From Desmodesmus armatus (lineage: Eukaryota; Chlorophyta; Chlorophyceae; Sphaeropleales; Scenedesmaceae): a stretch of DNA of 64,000 nt. A program made the position numbers and the translations under genes. Location: contig VIIQ02000044.1 in assembly GCA_007449985.2 (NCBI GenBank), forward strand, positions 32,152 to 96,151, given 5' to 3'. Below the pieces are notes generated by a model. That model saw nothing but the letters and a program-made list of their open reading frames with translations. It had not been told where the DNA came from and did no database searches. This document shows positions 10,401 through 22,281 of the stretch, piece after piece. Each line of letters opens with the position of its first letter. Positions within the stretch are counted from its first letter, which is position 1.

Positions 10401-12933
10401 TGGTCTGTTGCTGTGCTGTTGCGCTGGACTGTTGAATCAAGCCACCCCCCCTGCAGTGCAGCTGCCGCAGAAAAGTTTTCACTGCTGCAATCTTTGTGTG
10501 CTGTGCAGTACGGCCTGGGCGACCTGACTGACGGAGGACCTGCCTCAAAGGGCCGCTACAACGGTGGACAGGAGCCCTACAATGAGGCATGGTGAGCCTC
10601 ACCAGCCAGCAGCTGCACGACATGCATGCATGCGTACACGTGCATCCGAAGTTTGTATTCAAGGATATCCCCCATCTGGCTGATATGTGATAGGCTGCAG
10701 TGGCACCAGTATACAGTATGGGGCGAGTTGTGATAAGTGGATACTTTCAGCAACACTGTAAGGCATTCCACGCACGCATCACCTATCCTTGCTGGCTGAG
10801 TCCAAACAGTACAGTACAGTACAGTAATAAGAAACAGAGTCCCAACCTCGGCGCTAGCCAGCAAGCCTCGAGCTCATGAGGGTGCCCAGAGGGACTACTG
10901 GCGTACCCCAGTCTCTCTGGTCAGGTGTGAGGGGACAAAGCCACAGCCTTGTCGACCTAGCCATAAGCATAACAAGGTGTATGGTTTGAACAAAGACAAC
11001 CCAGTTTGAGCATAAAAGCCTGGTGCCACTGCTGCTGCCTTTGCAGGATCTACCGTCCTGAGAAGCCCGAGGGGGAGCGCTTCAGGGTAACCGGGGCCAA
11101 GACCAGGCTGGCGCGTATGTACCACGCCACATCCATCCTCACAGCAAAGGGAGACATCATCATCGTGAGTCACTGCAACAAACAGACTCCGTTGGTGACT
11201 GTCACACAGCCACACATGAAGTAGCTTCGGTCACACTGACAGATCCAGCCAAGCAGAGCTGAGTAATACACAAAGTATCCAACCAGTGGCTCTTGAGGGC
11301 GTGGGGTGAAAGTTTTGAGAGCTGCGCTGCCACAGTATGTGCACTGCACACGGCTTGCTGCAGGGTGGTACCACCAATGCAGCCTTCTGGCAGAGCACCC
11401 ACGAAGAGGACTTCAGCCGCACTCCCCTAAACCCGCAACCCCAAACCCTACGAGTCATGCTGCCATATGCACTGCACACTGCTTGCTGCAGGGTGGCACC
11501 TCCAACGCAGCCTTCTGGCAGAGCACCCACGAAGAGGATTTCAGCCGCACCCCCCTTGGCGTGAATGAGTACCGTATGGAAGTGTTCCACCCTCCCTACG
11601 AGTTCAGGCCAAACAGGCCCCGCATCACCACACGCCCACCAACCTTTGTCGCGTACGGCAGCACCTTTGAAATGGGGTATGCGTTCGAGGAGGAGGCTGA
11701 CATTGCTGGCGTGGTCCTGGTGAACGCTGGAGGGGTAAGCGTGTGCACTGCTGGTTGCAAATGTTCAAATGTGGTGGGATGTGAATGCAGCATACACCGA
11801 CGTTCAGGTCTGACTAGAGGCTGGTTGACTCAGGACTGCCACCTTGGAGAGCTGTGGTTGCTGTCTGCACACAATGCACACAGGCAGGTTGACTGCCTGC
11901 CTGACTATCATCGCTGTTTTTGCCGGTCAAACGGCATAGGCAGCAGATGACACCTGCATGAAGTGGCACATCAGCCTGACAGCTGCTGCAAAATGCTCAG
12001 CACATTCTGTCTGCTGGCACTTCAAACTCAAGCCTGGCACTCACTTCAACCTCTGCACCCGCATCTCCTGTGTGATGCTGGTGCTCTGCCGCTTGACGCC
12101 GCTGCGCCCCATGTGCCCTGCTCTGCTAGTAACACACGTGTGTGCCTTCCGTTGCTTGCCCCCAGGTGACGCACAACCTTGCCATCGGCGCTCGCTCCCA
12201 AATGCTCGGGTTCAAGGCAGAGAAGACAAACGCCACACACGGCATCCTTACCATCGAAGCCCCACCCGCACCAGAGTTCGCGCCTCCATCGCACTACATG
12301 GTGTTCTTGCTGCGCGGCGAGACATATTCCGAGGCGCAGTGGGTGCAGCTCCGCAAGGCACCACGCAAGCAAGTGCCCGTTGACTTCCCTCAGGAGTCAA
12401 AGTTTGTCGGAGAGTTCAGCAGTAACTTCGAGGATGGAACCGAGCAGCCTTACTATCTCGTCCGTAACGGCGGACGCTTGGTTGCCGGCAATATGAAGTC
12501 CGAGTACTCAAGGGGTACAGGGAAGCGGGGTGCACGCATCGCCTTGCTGGGCGGGTCGAACATTGGACAGTCGGGCAACGTCCTTCTGCGCAGTGCGCCA
12601 AAGCAGCTGAACGCTGGCAGCGCCTGCAACGTGCAGTTTTGGGCGCGATCTGGCAGGGAGAGCCCGGTGAACGTTCAGCTCGTGAAGATGGAGGACGGGT
12701 GGAGCCAGTCTCCGTCCGAGGTTTATCGCCTTGAGGCCGGAAGCCTGAGGGACCAGGGGCCAGTCGTGGTCGCCAACAGTAAGATGTACCTGAAGGGAGG
12801 GCACTACTGCCTGCACATATTCGGCCCCACGACAGTCAAGGAAAGTGGCACGCACGTGCTCCAGTTTGACCTGGGGGAGACCGAGGCTGGGGCTACGTTT
12901 GATATTGATGACATCGAGGTGTACTGTACTTGA
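4429..12933 (+). CDS. Secreted glyoxal/galactose oxidase-like copper radical oxidase (14 exons)
   Basis: Exons: 4429-4653, 4917-4997, 5614-5748, 6256-6385, 7546-7668, 7943-7998, 8211-8287, 8938-9080, 9383-9489, 9946-10029, 10509-10591, 11047-11164, 11492-11734, 12166-12933. All junctions are GT-AG and phase-consistent, giving 790 aa. The N-terminus is a signal peptide (Leu/Ala core, residues 9-23). Expected copper and radical-cofactor residues of the glyoxal oxidase family are present: Cys122 (SVCGGW), Tyr176 (RWYPS), Tyr440-His441 (RMYH) and His538 (VTHN). The Cys-Tyr pair would form the thioether radical cofactor. Family knowledge says such enzymes oxidise aldehydes or alcohols and make H2O2. 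The usual C-terminal oxidase domain ends near residue 595. A further 190 or so residues follow, ending in DIDDIEVY, which resembles a galactose-binding/CBM-type beta-sandwich (inference). Exon 5's acceptor is the least certain. Several introns carry partial copies of neighbouring exons. Confidence 0.9.
5452..5515 (+). repeat. Intronic copy of the start of oxidase exon 3
   Basis: A CAGGT acceptor-like site and about 50 bp resembling the start of the real exon (5614 onward) lie in intron 2. The copy has diverged: its frame is shifted and meets a stop, so it is not a usable exon. Confidence 0.8.
6806..6852 (+). repeat. Intronic copy of the boundary of oxidase exon 5
   Basis: The sequence around GTGGCACTTGGCACCAGAG is repeated at 7519-7562, the acceptor region of exon 5. 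The stretch between the two copies contains AT-rich tracts (about 6930-7015 and the ATA/AACATA array at 7434-7506) unlike the rest of the gene. Confidence 0.75.
8425..8486 (+). repeat. Intronic copy of the end of oxidase exon 7 and its donor
   Basis: It repeats the last 45 or so bases of exon 7, including the GTGAGTG donor, from about 8245-8296. Differences are few, so the duplication is fairly young. Confidence 0.85.
8800..8836 (+). repeat. Intronic copy of the exon 8 acceptor region
   Basis: It matches 8903-8940 (CCGCATGATGTTGCT, then the CTGCAG acceptor and TTCC). The real exon 8 starts at 8938. Confidence 0.75.
10297..10325. repeat. Interstitial telomere-type repeat (TTTAGGG)4
   Basis: Four exact units of the TTTAGGG plant/green-algal telomere motif sit inside oxidase intron 10. 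Diverged TTTAGGG-like words also occur near 27160-27185 and, reversed, near 38920-39015. Confidence 0.9.
11330..11431 (+). repeat. Upstream partial copy of oxidase exon 13
   Basis: It repeats the acceptor (GCTTGCTGCAG) and the first 68 or so bases of exon 13 (real copy 11492 onward). It ends before any donor and runs into a CCCCAAACCCTA telomere-like word. Its acceptor looks as good as the real one. Confidence 0.85.
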
Positions 12934-12958
12934 GTGGGCTGCCAACTGGGCTCCACGT

Positions 12959-13144
<186 letters not shown>

Positions 13145-13146
13145 TG

Positions 13147-13404
13147 TGTTGGAAAGGCAATGCCTGTGACATGGCGTTTGTGTTTGTGTGTGTTGGAAAG
13201 ACAATGCCTGTAACATGGCGATCGTGTGCTTGAAAAGCGATGCCTGTGACATGGCGATTGTGTGCTTGAAAGGCGATGCCTGTGACATGGCGATTGTGTG
13301 CTTGAAAGGCGATGCCTGTGACATGGCGATTTTGTGCTTGAAAGGCGATACCTGTGACATGGCATGTGTGTATTTGTGTGTTGGAAAGGCAATGCCTGTG
13401 AGAT
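13147..13404. repeat. 36-bp minisatellite
   Basis: About six imperfect units of a 36-bp motif containing GCGATGCCTGTGACATGGCG. The outer units, near 13150 and 13380, carry extra TGTGTT sequence. It follows the TG tract directly. Confidence 0.9.
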
Positions 13405-14653
13405 GGCATGAACCCTGGGCACTACAGTGCCACCCCGTTCATGCCACCCTCATTGTTTGTGACACCTACAGTATGTGCAGCCGGTCACCCCGGTGCTGTT
13501 CGATGAGTGTTTACCAAACTACTGGTCGGAGAAGGAAGCTTTGGGATATGGTCGAACTGTTGTAACAGCAGGTAGCTCACCTTACTTATCTCATGCCTGC
13601 ATCTGTCAGCCTTGACTCAACCGTCTGACTCTGATAAGCTGTCAGGCATTTGTCACATTGACTCAGCTGCTTGCTGGCCACATCCTCCGGCAGCACCTGC
13701 AGGTGGTTTTTTTCCAGATGCAACAAACAGCCCAGCAGAAGGGCAGCAACTGGCCAGGCACCTTCATGTCACCGTGAGCCAAGCGTTTGGGGGGCCCCAA
13801 AGCTCGTCTAGCTTCAGCTGCACATGCATATGCATCACTATCCACTTGTTTTCGTTGACAGACACGGCAGCTTCAGCCTCTGCGATCTTATAGGATGTAG
13901 TAATTACTACAAAGCACCTGCAGCTCAGCACGGCATGTAGCCTACCTCTGATGTACCATCTGCAGCGGCAGCAGATGGTACATCAAGCCCAGATGCTGTT
14001 ACAGCCGCAGGAGCTGCAGCAGCCAACGCACCCAGAATTGTATGTTAGCAACTGGCACATTGAGGAAGCCCAACACCCTGCTGCAGCCTTCGCAGCCCTC
14101 AGGGGTTAGTAACCGGCAAACAGCAAGCTGCACGACCTGTCGCTCATAGATTGCACCCTGCCGGCAGACATGTGGCGCCATGTGTTACCGGTTCCCTGCC
14201 GGCAAGCTGCTACCACGCCTGTCGTCACTGTCCCTGCTTCACCTGTGGGAGCCATCAAGCAGGCCGGCACTAGCCCCTGCAAGCCCGCACCTAGCTAGCT
14301 GCTGCCCGGCCTGCTGGACTTGTGGGAACTGCGCAGGAGGATGTACTGTCTCTTGCATACTGGACAGTAGGCTACGGTGGGGTGGGGAGGGAGTGAGGGG
14401 GGGGGGGGGGGGTAAAGCATACATCTTCAAACATGGTAGCAAGATGTACTGTGTAGCTTCTGTACACTGCGTGCAAGAATGACTGTTGAAGGGCATCGGT
14501 TGAGGAATGGAGAAAACCCGTTCATGGGTGCAGGACTGTTCATGACTTCACTTGCACGCTGACGACAGGGCTCTGTGTGCACTCTGTGCCGACTGTGCCC
14601 GGCTGGAGGTGTCGTGGTAACGTTTTGCTATCCATGCAACGCAACGAAGCTGA
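13405..14653. other. Intergenic stretch between the oxidase and LRR genes
   Basis: No exon is supported. It holds an exact hairpin at 13950-13984, a poly-G run near 14398-14411, and a 90-bp segment (13802-13891) that is repeated inside the LRR gene at 18405-18492 (GCTTCAGCTGCACATGCATA and following). The LRR promoter is presumably near its right end. Confidence 0.5.
13950..13984. other. Perfect 14-bp inverted repeat (hairpin)
   Basis: GATGTACCATCTGC, a 7-base loop, then its exact reverse complement. It could be a terminator-like structure, an RNA hairpin or a mobile-element end. The context does not decide. Confidence 0.7.
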
Positions 14654-17600
14654 ATGAATCTCACAGATCTCCCCCGGCCCTTCATACGAGCGCTCCTCGA
14701 CGCCTTGGACCCTGATGACGGACGCTCTTTGTTGTTTGCTTCAGCATCTATCCTAAAGGCGCTTTCGGAGGTCAAGCCAGTCGCGCTAGTACGATGGGGA
14801 AGCACAGCAGCAGGTCCCACTTTGGAGCAGTTGCTGAGCAGTAGCGTGGTTGGAGCGCTGCTGGTTCCTGACAGCTGCAATGACTTTGAGCTGTCACCTG
14901 AGCTGCACCTGGACGGGTTAAAGACCGCTGTGCTGAGCTACAGGTACCAACGCCCCTGCTGCTGCGTCAGCAGCACCAGCGCATTGCGATGCATGGAGGG
15001 TCCGAGGACACGGGGACATACTGCCCCATGCTTCAGCTGATGCATGTTCGTGTACGATCAACTTAATCCCTCACGACAGTGCATATGTGGCTTCTTTCTG
15101 GCGGCAGCACACACCATCCAAAACGCTCTGAAGGGGCCATTACTCTCATGTAATGGTCAGTACGAAACACTCAGAAAGCTCACGTAACCACTCCTTTCTT
15201 TCTGCAGGCTTCCCAAGCTTGCCCGCAGCCTCAGCACATCTGCCCATGCAGCCAGCCTCAACAGCATCATCATCCGCGGTTGGGTGCTGGACCCGCACTT
15301 TGGGCAGCACCTGGCTACTTTCCTGCAGCACTTGCAGGACGTGGGCCCCCTGCGGAACCTTGTGCTGACCCTCCCATGCACACCGCCTGCAGCAGCAGCA
15401 GCCCTGGGCAAGCTCACCCAGCTGAAGTCGCTGCGCATGTGCATCGACGTGTGCCACAGTAGCGAGTTGATGCTGCGTCAGGACACAGGTGTGCTTATCT
15501 GCATTGACTCTGTGCTGTTGAGGGTGTTTGTATTGTGGGTTGCATGCAGCAGGAGAGAAGTCATGATAATGTTGATGACCCAAAAATGGATGTACGCGCA
15601 CTTCCATACATTCCTTACTCTGTCTGCATGCCGTGTGCATGCACACCAAACGCGCATGTGGACTGGGCTGACAAGCAGTGATTGGGTGCTGCCATGGCAG
15701 CATGCCTCTGCATGGCAGGCAGTCTGATCTGGTCCTCATCGCAGGTTCAGACGCGTACTACGATGTAACCAGCTGCATCCTACGGCCCTGGTCCCTGATG
15801 AGCCTCGCTGGCTCTTTGCGGCTTTGTGACACTGATATTCATGCGTGCCCTGAACCATGCAACAGCAGCAGCATCTTTCTTCCTGGCTGTCATGGCATTC
15901 CACCGCTGTTTCAACATGCGTTCTCCCCTCCCTCGCACTTGCAGATGTCACATGGACCGCAGAGTGCTGGCAAGCAGGCATCCAGCCCCTGGGCAACCTG
16001 ACCAGCCTGCATCTGCAGCTGCCGCTGGTGCTAGCAGCTGGTGCTGACCTGCAGCTCGAGTCTTTGTCAGGACTCAACAGACTTGAGCTGGTGCTGGATG
16101 AACCTAAGACACCCGGCGATGCAGCAGAGGTGAGGGAGTGTGCAGACCAGTGAGAATGACGTGACACCGCCCACCCTAGTGTACCCCCCCCCCCCGGGTG
16201 TGCCAAACAAGGATCCTGACAAGCTAGGATTTGGTGCAGCGAAAGGTGTGGCTGGATGAAAAAGTATATACCAGGCCGTGCAGTAGAAGTAGGGTGTGCA
16301 GAAAGCTGAGAAACGGCTGTGGTGGGAAGGGGTGTGGTGTGGCCCATCTGGTGGATGGATGAGCCCGAGACACCCGGCGATGCAGCAGAGGTACGAAGAT
16401 GCAGCGGCTCCTTGCCACCCTCCAGCTGCCATTGGCAGCTTTGCCAAACCAACAAGCGGGCCTGTAGCTGACCTCTTAGCACCGTCCGAGCTTATGCCTG
16501 CAGACCACCAGCACTGCTTTACAGGTGTCCTCTTGCAGTGTGCAGTTTGTGGACCATTACTCACCCACCGTGGCACGTGGCTGCTTCTGCTGTCGCTCCT
16601 GCCTTCTTCTGCAGCCTCCTGTCGGAGCCGCTGGAGGCGGTGCCCGAGCCGCCAACCTGCTCCTGCAACAGCCAGGCCTCCCCTCCCTGCAGCACCTGAC
16701 CCGACTCGTCCTCAGCACCACCTACCGCCACAACTCCTACGCCTTCGCTGGCTGGCCGGAAGAGTTGATGCACCACATGCCTCCAGAAGACACCATGGAG
16801 ATCCTTGCTCAGCTCACCAGCCTGCAAAGCCTGACTGTAACCCCACACGAATGGAGGTTCAGCCTGCAGCAGCTGCAGCCTCTGAGTGCTTGCAGTAGAC
16901 TCACAGAGCTGGTGTTGGCCCAGCTGGGGATGGGCTTTGCAGGTGTGGCTTTGGGGAGTGAGTGGAGCTTTGGCGGGAGGGTGGGTGGGTGGGAGGGGTG
17001 GTGGGGGTGTGCCCCCTGGAGAGTGAGTTCAGGTCCTGCAGGCTCACAGAGCTGGTGCTGGCGCAGCTGGGGATGGGCTTTGCAGGTGGGAGCTTTGGCG
17101 GGCTGGTTGGTGGGAGGGTGGATGGGCGGGAGGGAGGGCTGGCGGGAGGGTGCGAGGGGTGGTGGGGGTGTGCCCCTGGGGAGTGAGTGGAGCCGCAAGT
17201 GCCATTGCCTCAGCCCTCGAGCATGCATGTGATGAGCCGTTCTCAAAGGTTGCGAGGCTGATGGGAGGAATCCTATGGTGTTACGCTACAAAGAGGGTGT
17301 ATCTCATTCTTTCCTTCTTTCTTTCGCAGGAGATGTTCGCCACATTGATCGGCACGGGACGCAGCTGTCAACGCAGGAGAAGGCGGTCGTGCAGGCCGCA
17401 TTGGCAGCTACTGCGGCCCTCCATGCAGAGCAGCAGGGCGGGAGCGCCGGCCGCTCTGCTGCTGCCGCCCCCGGCGGCACAGTTGGCACAATAGGAGTAG
17501 GGACCACACCATCCACACCAGGAGCAGCAGCAGTGGTTGGGTCACCTTCTCAGGGGGTAGGGTCAGGAGCAGCAGCAACCGGTGGTGCTGACAGCAGTGT

Positions 17601-20600
17601 TGAGGGTAGTGCTGCTACCCCTGCTGGTGGGAAGTACCCCAGGAGTGTGGCCATGGGTACGCAGCAGGTGCAGATGCCGCTGTTGCCTGAGCTGCGTGTG
17701 CTCCATGTGACCAGCCTGTGGTGGCGGCTGCCGCTGTGTGTGGTGTCTGGCAAGCTGGAGGATGTGGCGTACAAGCGGCTTAACTGCACTGACTATGGCA
17801 GCTTTGTGATGAACGACCTGCAGGTGAGGGTTGTGCGTGGGTATGGTGGGGTGAGGGCGGGAAAGAAGGAGGAGGTTTGTGCAGGCATGTGACATGTTGG
17901 ATGTCGCACTGACTGTGGCAGCTTCGTGATGAATGATGTGCAGGTAAGGGGGCCGCCTGCTGGCTTGAATGCTTGTGAAGCTGTGAAGGTTGGTCACGGG
18001 GGTGGCCAGTACTGTCTCCTCTGGGTTGGGGTTTGAGCTGTTGGGATGGCATCGGCGGGGCCTGATGACTCGTGTGGGCTTGAGAGAGTGGTAGCACAGG
18101 TCTCTGCAATGTTTACAGGAAGTGGCCTGCAAGCTGCTCACTGAGCAGTGACTGCACTGACTATGGCAGCTTCGTGATGAACGACCTGCAGTAAAGGGGT
18201 GTGTGTTGAACATATGGAGTAAAAATGCGAGTCACACATGTGCGACTCATTAAAACCCCCTACCCGCAACCCTAGTTCTCTTCTTGTGCTGCTGCTGACA
18301 AATGGGTGCGAAAAAGGATGAGGAAGACTTCCTGCCCGCCTTCCCATGCCATAATCTCAAACCCTAGTTAGACCACATACCCTCAACCCTAGTTCTGTCT
18401 CGTCTAGCTTCAGCTGCACATGCATATGCATCATTAATGCATCACTACTTTTGTTCGTTGGCAGACACGGCAGCTTCAGCCTCTGCGATCTTACTACAAC
18501 CCTAGTTCTGTCTCGTGTGCTGCTGCTGAATTTCAAACATCAACAGATGGCTGCACAGGAGGATGAAGCAGACTTCTTGCCCGCCTTCCCAGGCCCCCTC
18601 CCATTTGCCGGCCTTGCACAGCAGCCGGATTTGCCCGGCGGCCCAGGCCCCCTCCCAGTATTCAATGCGCTGCAAATGAATGCGATGCAGGGTCTACAAA
18701 ACCTCCAGGGTGAGTGTCGGTGGCAGCCTGCAACCAATTAGATTTTTTGCAAGATTTAACTTTCACGTCTTATCCCAAACGGTTGAACATGGTTTTATTT
18801 TTCCGGCCTCGGCAGGGCCGACGGTGCACACCAGTAAGTATCGCAGCATAATAGCTGCTGTTTGATGCCAGTCTGCCTGCGAACAGGCCAGGTTGGCGCT
18901 CGGACCGGCAGTTGGCGCCGGGGGGCAGGTGGACATCCGTCGATCGCCGGTGCCATGGCACATGCTGCTAAGGGTGCTTGGCTGTCAAGCCAGATCGGCT
19001 GTAGTGATGCATAAGTGTTACAATTTCTACTATTGGATACCCGTTTGCTCGCGGTCAGGCACGTTCACGCCGGGTGACAGCAGCCCATCGCCGTCGATGG
19101 CAGCTCGTGGCCAATGCTGGTGGGCTGCTAAGGTTGCTTTGCTGTAGTAATTGCATACGTTTTTTTACATGTATACATCAGCCGCGGAAGCTGCATGCTC
19201 TTTGACGTCGGTTGATGCAATTCACGACGGTGAAGGTCATCAGGTCTGTGAGCAGCAAATCCTGCTCAGCTGCTTTGACAGTTCTTGTGCATGGCAGCAT
19301 GGCTTGGTGGCCAGTCACCTAGTCATCTCACCACAGCAACAACTGAGGGCGAACACCTGACAGTGGCGCCAGCATGACATGTTCGTAGATCACTTAGAAT
19401 GCTGGGCACTCAACATAAACTGGGGTGCTGCAGGTGTAACCCTTACTGTATGAAATGTGCAGTGTGACCTGCTGCAATCCCTTAGTCAGGCTCACCTTAA
19501 CCTCTCAGCCTGCATCAGTATGCAAGCCTGGTGGCAGTCATGCCATGCAGGTGCAGCTGCACACATGTCGCTGACAGAGTGCATGCTGACTGTCCTGGGC
19601 AGCATGCAAATAACTTATGAACATTCATGCTAATGTTGCAGGCTGCCAGGTCACGGCTGGCACATATTTTGGGTCGCAGAGGTGAACCTCTTGAAGATTC
19701 AACATGCATGTCTCGTTGCCGTTCCACACAAACCCTGAAGGCAGAGTCCTGGCCTTAGGCACACTGAATGCAGGGCAAACACAGATTCGAATCTTGCCCC
19801 TCCCACTAGTTTCTTGACACTACCATTGGACGGATTCCCACCGGCTGACCACATGCAAACTGCAATGAGGCGAACAGGGTGTTTGGCAGGTTCCACCAAC
19901 CCCAGTTGCAGCTGAATGGGCAGGACATGAACCACAGCATTTGCAGCTGTGTTGGATGCCTGTGTTGGACGTAGCTGTAGGGTTTAGTTGTACTAGGTGT
20001 TTCCCATAATGATGTTTATTGTTTCATCTGACGAGTGGTCTTCAGGTGTCAATAAGTGTCACTGCCACTCCCACTGCAACTGCAACTGCCACTGCTCCCT
20101 CCCGCATCACTCCCACTCCCATCCCCACTGCCACTGCCGCCGCCATGCCTGCCGTAAGTTTGTTCCAGCCCCTGCTTGCACAGCAAGACATGCCTGTTGC
20201 GATCTCCATCATAGTAATCTGGAGTGTGATTAGAGTGACCACCAGGCGCCTGTAACTGTGTCACTGCCCCTCTCACTTTCACAGCAACTGCCACTGCTCC
20301 CTCCTGTAGGTTTGTTCCAGCCCTTGCTTGCACAGCAAGACATGCCTGTCGGGCAAGGTGTAGGGCTAACCAGGTGTTCATGACTGTGTCACTGCCACTC
20401 CCACTGCAACTGCCACTGCCACTGCCGCCGCAATGCCTCCCGTAGGTTTGTTCCAGCCCTTGCTTGCACAGCAAGACATGCCTGCCGTGCAAGGTGCACT
20501 TGGGCAGTGGCAAGTAGCCCAGATGGTGCACCAAGCGCAGCAAGTCGCACAGCCGCATGTGCCGCAGCTGCAGCAGCTGCAACAGCTGCTGCAACAGCAG

Positions 20601-22247
20601 CAGCCACAGCAGCAGCCACAGTTACAGCCCCACCACCCCCATGCCTTCAACATAGAGGTGGCCTTGGGCCCACCTGCAGCAGCACATGCCTTGCAAGAGC
20701 AGCAGCAGCAGCAGCAGCCACAGGCACATGCGCACCCCCACCCCCATGCCTTCAACATGGAGGGAGATGTGGGCCCACTCACAGAAGCACAGGTCCTGCA
20801 GCAGCAGCAGCAGCAGCAACAGCAGCAGGGCCCTCAAGCAGTGGATGTGTCTGATGAGGTGTTTGAAGAGATGCTGTTGGCTCAAGATATGATCATGCAG
20901 GATTGGCAAGACCCACCTGTTGATGCACACCCGCACCCCCATGTGTTTGATATGGAGGGCGACCTGGGCCCACCTACAGAAGCACACTTCCTGCAGGCGC
21001 AGCAAGCGCAGCAGCAAGCGCAGCTGCTTCTCCAGCAGCACCAGCAACAGAACCAGCAGCAGGGGCAGCAGGGACAGGGACAGGGGCAGAACCAGCAGCA
21101 AAACCAGCAGCAGGGGCAGCAGGGACAGGGGCAGGGTGTGCACCATGCACTGCAGACGCTGCTGCAGCAGGTGCAAGTGCTGCAACAGCAGGTCCACGAT
21201 CTACAAGACCAGCAGCAGCAGCAGCAGCACTTGCAGCAGCCAGGGGGTGGTGGTGAGGGTGGTGAGGCCTCAGACACGGTTATGGGAGAGGCCAGTGCTG
21301 CTCCTGGTGCCCCACAAGCAGATACTGCTGCCGCCGTTGCTGCGGCTGGTGGTGGTGGTGGTGGTGGTGGTGCTAGCAGCAGTCAGGCAGTGTCCACAGC
21401 AGCAGCTGGCGCACCTCCTGTAGCAGCAGCAGCAGCAGAAGATGGTGTGATGGACTTGGACAGTGCATCTGCAGTCGTTGCGGCAGATGGGGGGATTTCA
21501 AGCCCCGCGCCAGCCGCTGCCAGCTCGCAAGCAGCAGCAGCAGCAGCAGGCAGTCTTCTCGATGCTGATGTTGAGGAGAATGTGCCTATGTTGCTGGATC
21601 ATCCAGTGGCTCCAGGTGGTGGAGATGGTGGCAGTAGCAGTGTCGCTGGGGCATCTCTTGAGCAGGGTGGTGTTCCTGCTGGTGAGTGAGGGACTCTGAG
21701 ACTGTGTTCTAAATACAAAATATGAGTTTGCAAATTTGAGCGCCAGTATGACAGGGACTGTGCCTTTTCCTTGGCACTAGCTAGCTAGCGCAGGTGAGCG
21801 TATGCAGATACATACAGTCTGTGTCACGGCCTCGGAGGCTCACAGTCTTTGGGAGTCTTGTGATGTGGTAGCTGCAGGAAGCATATGGGGAGGTGAGCGC
21901 AGTGTGTGCTCAGGGCACAGGGCACACTTGGCAGCACCTGGCGGACTGAAGACCACTTCCTCTTGGTGGTTTGACTGCATAGCCAAGCTGTGGCTTGCAG
22001 TTGTTACGGTTGGTCTGCAGTCATCAGAAATAAGTACTGACAGGCCGTCATGCTTCCTGCTGTGCCGTGGTCTGCGGTGCTGTGCTGCGCCCTTGCACTT
22101 CAGTTGCAGGCCTGCCTGTTACCCCAGACCTTGTGACAGGCTCCGAGGGCGCAGACTCAGACCACCCCCCAGGACTCGGAAGTGCTGAAGCCAGCGATGA
22201 TGATATTGATGATTTGCCTGAGCTCCTACTGGTGCAACAACCACCAG

Positions 22248-22281
<34 letters not shown>

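Noticed and set aside
15739..15790. Extra LRR exon after GCAG at about 15744
   Set aside because: Exons 2 and 3 join in phase without it and it lacks a good donor.
20049..21277. Minus-strand Leu/Cys-rich frames
   Set aside because: They are antisense to the poly-Q exon of the LRR gene; CTG repeats read as Leu, Cys or Ala runs.
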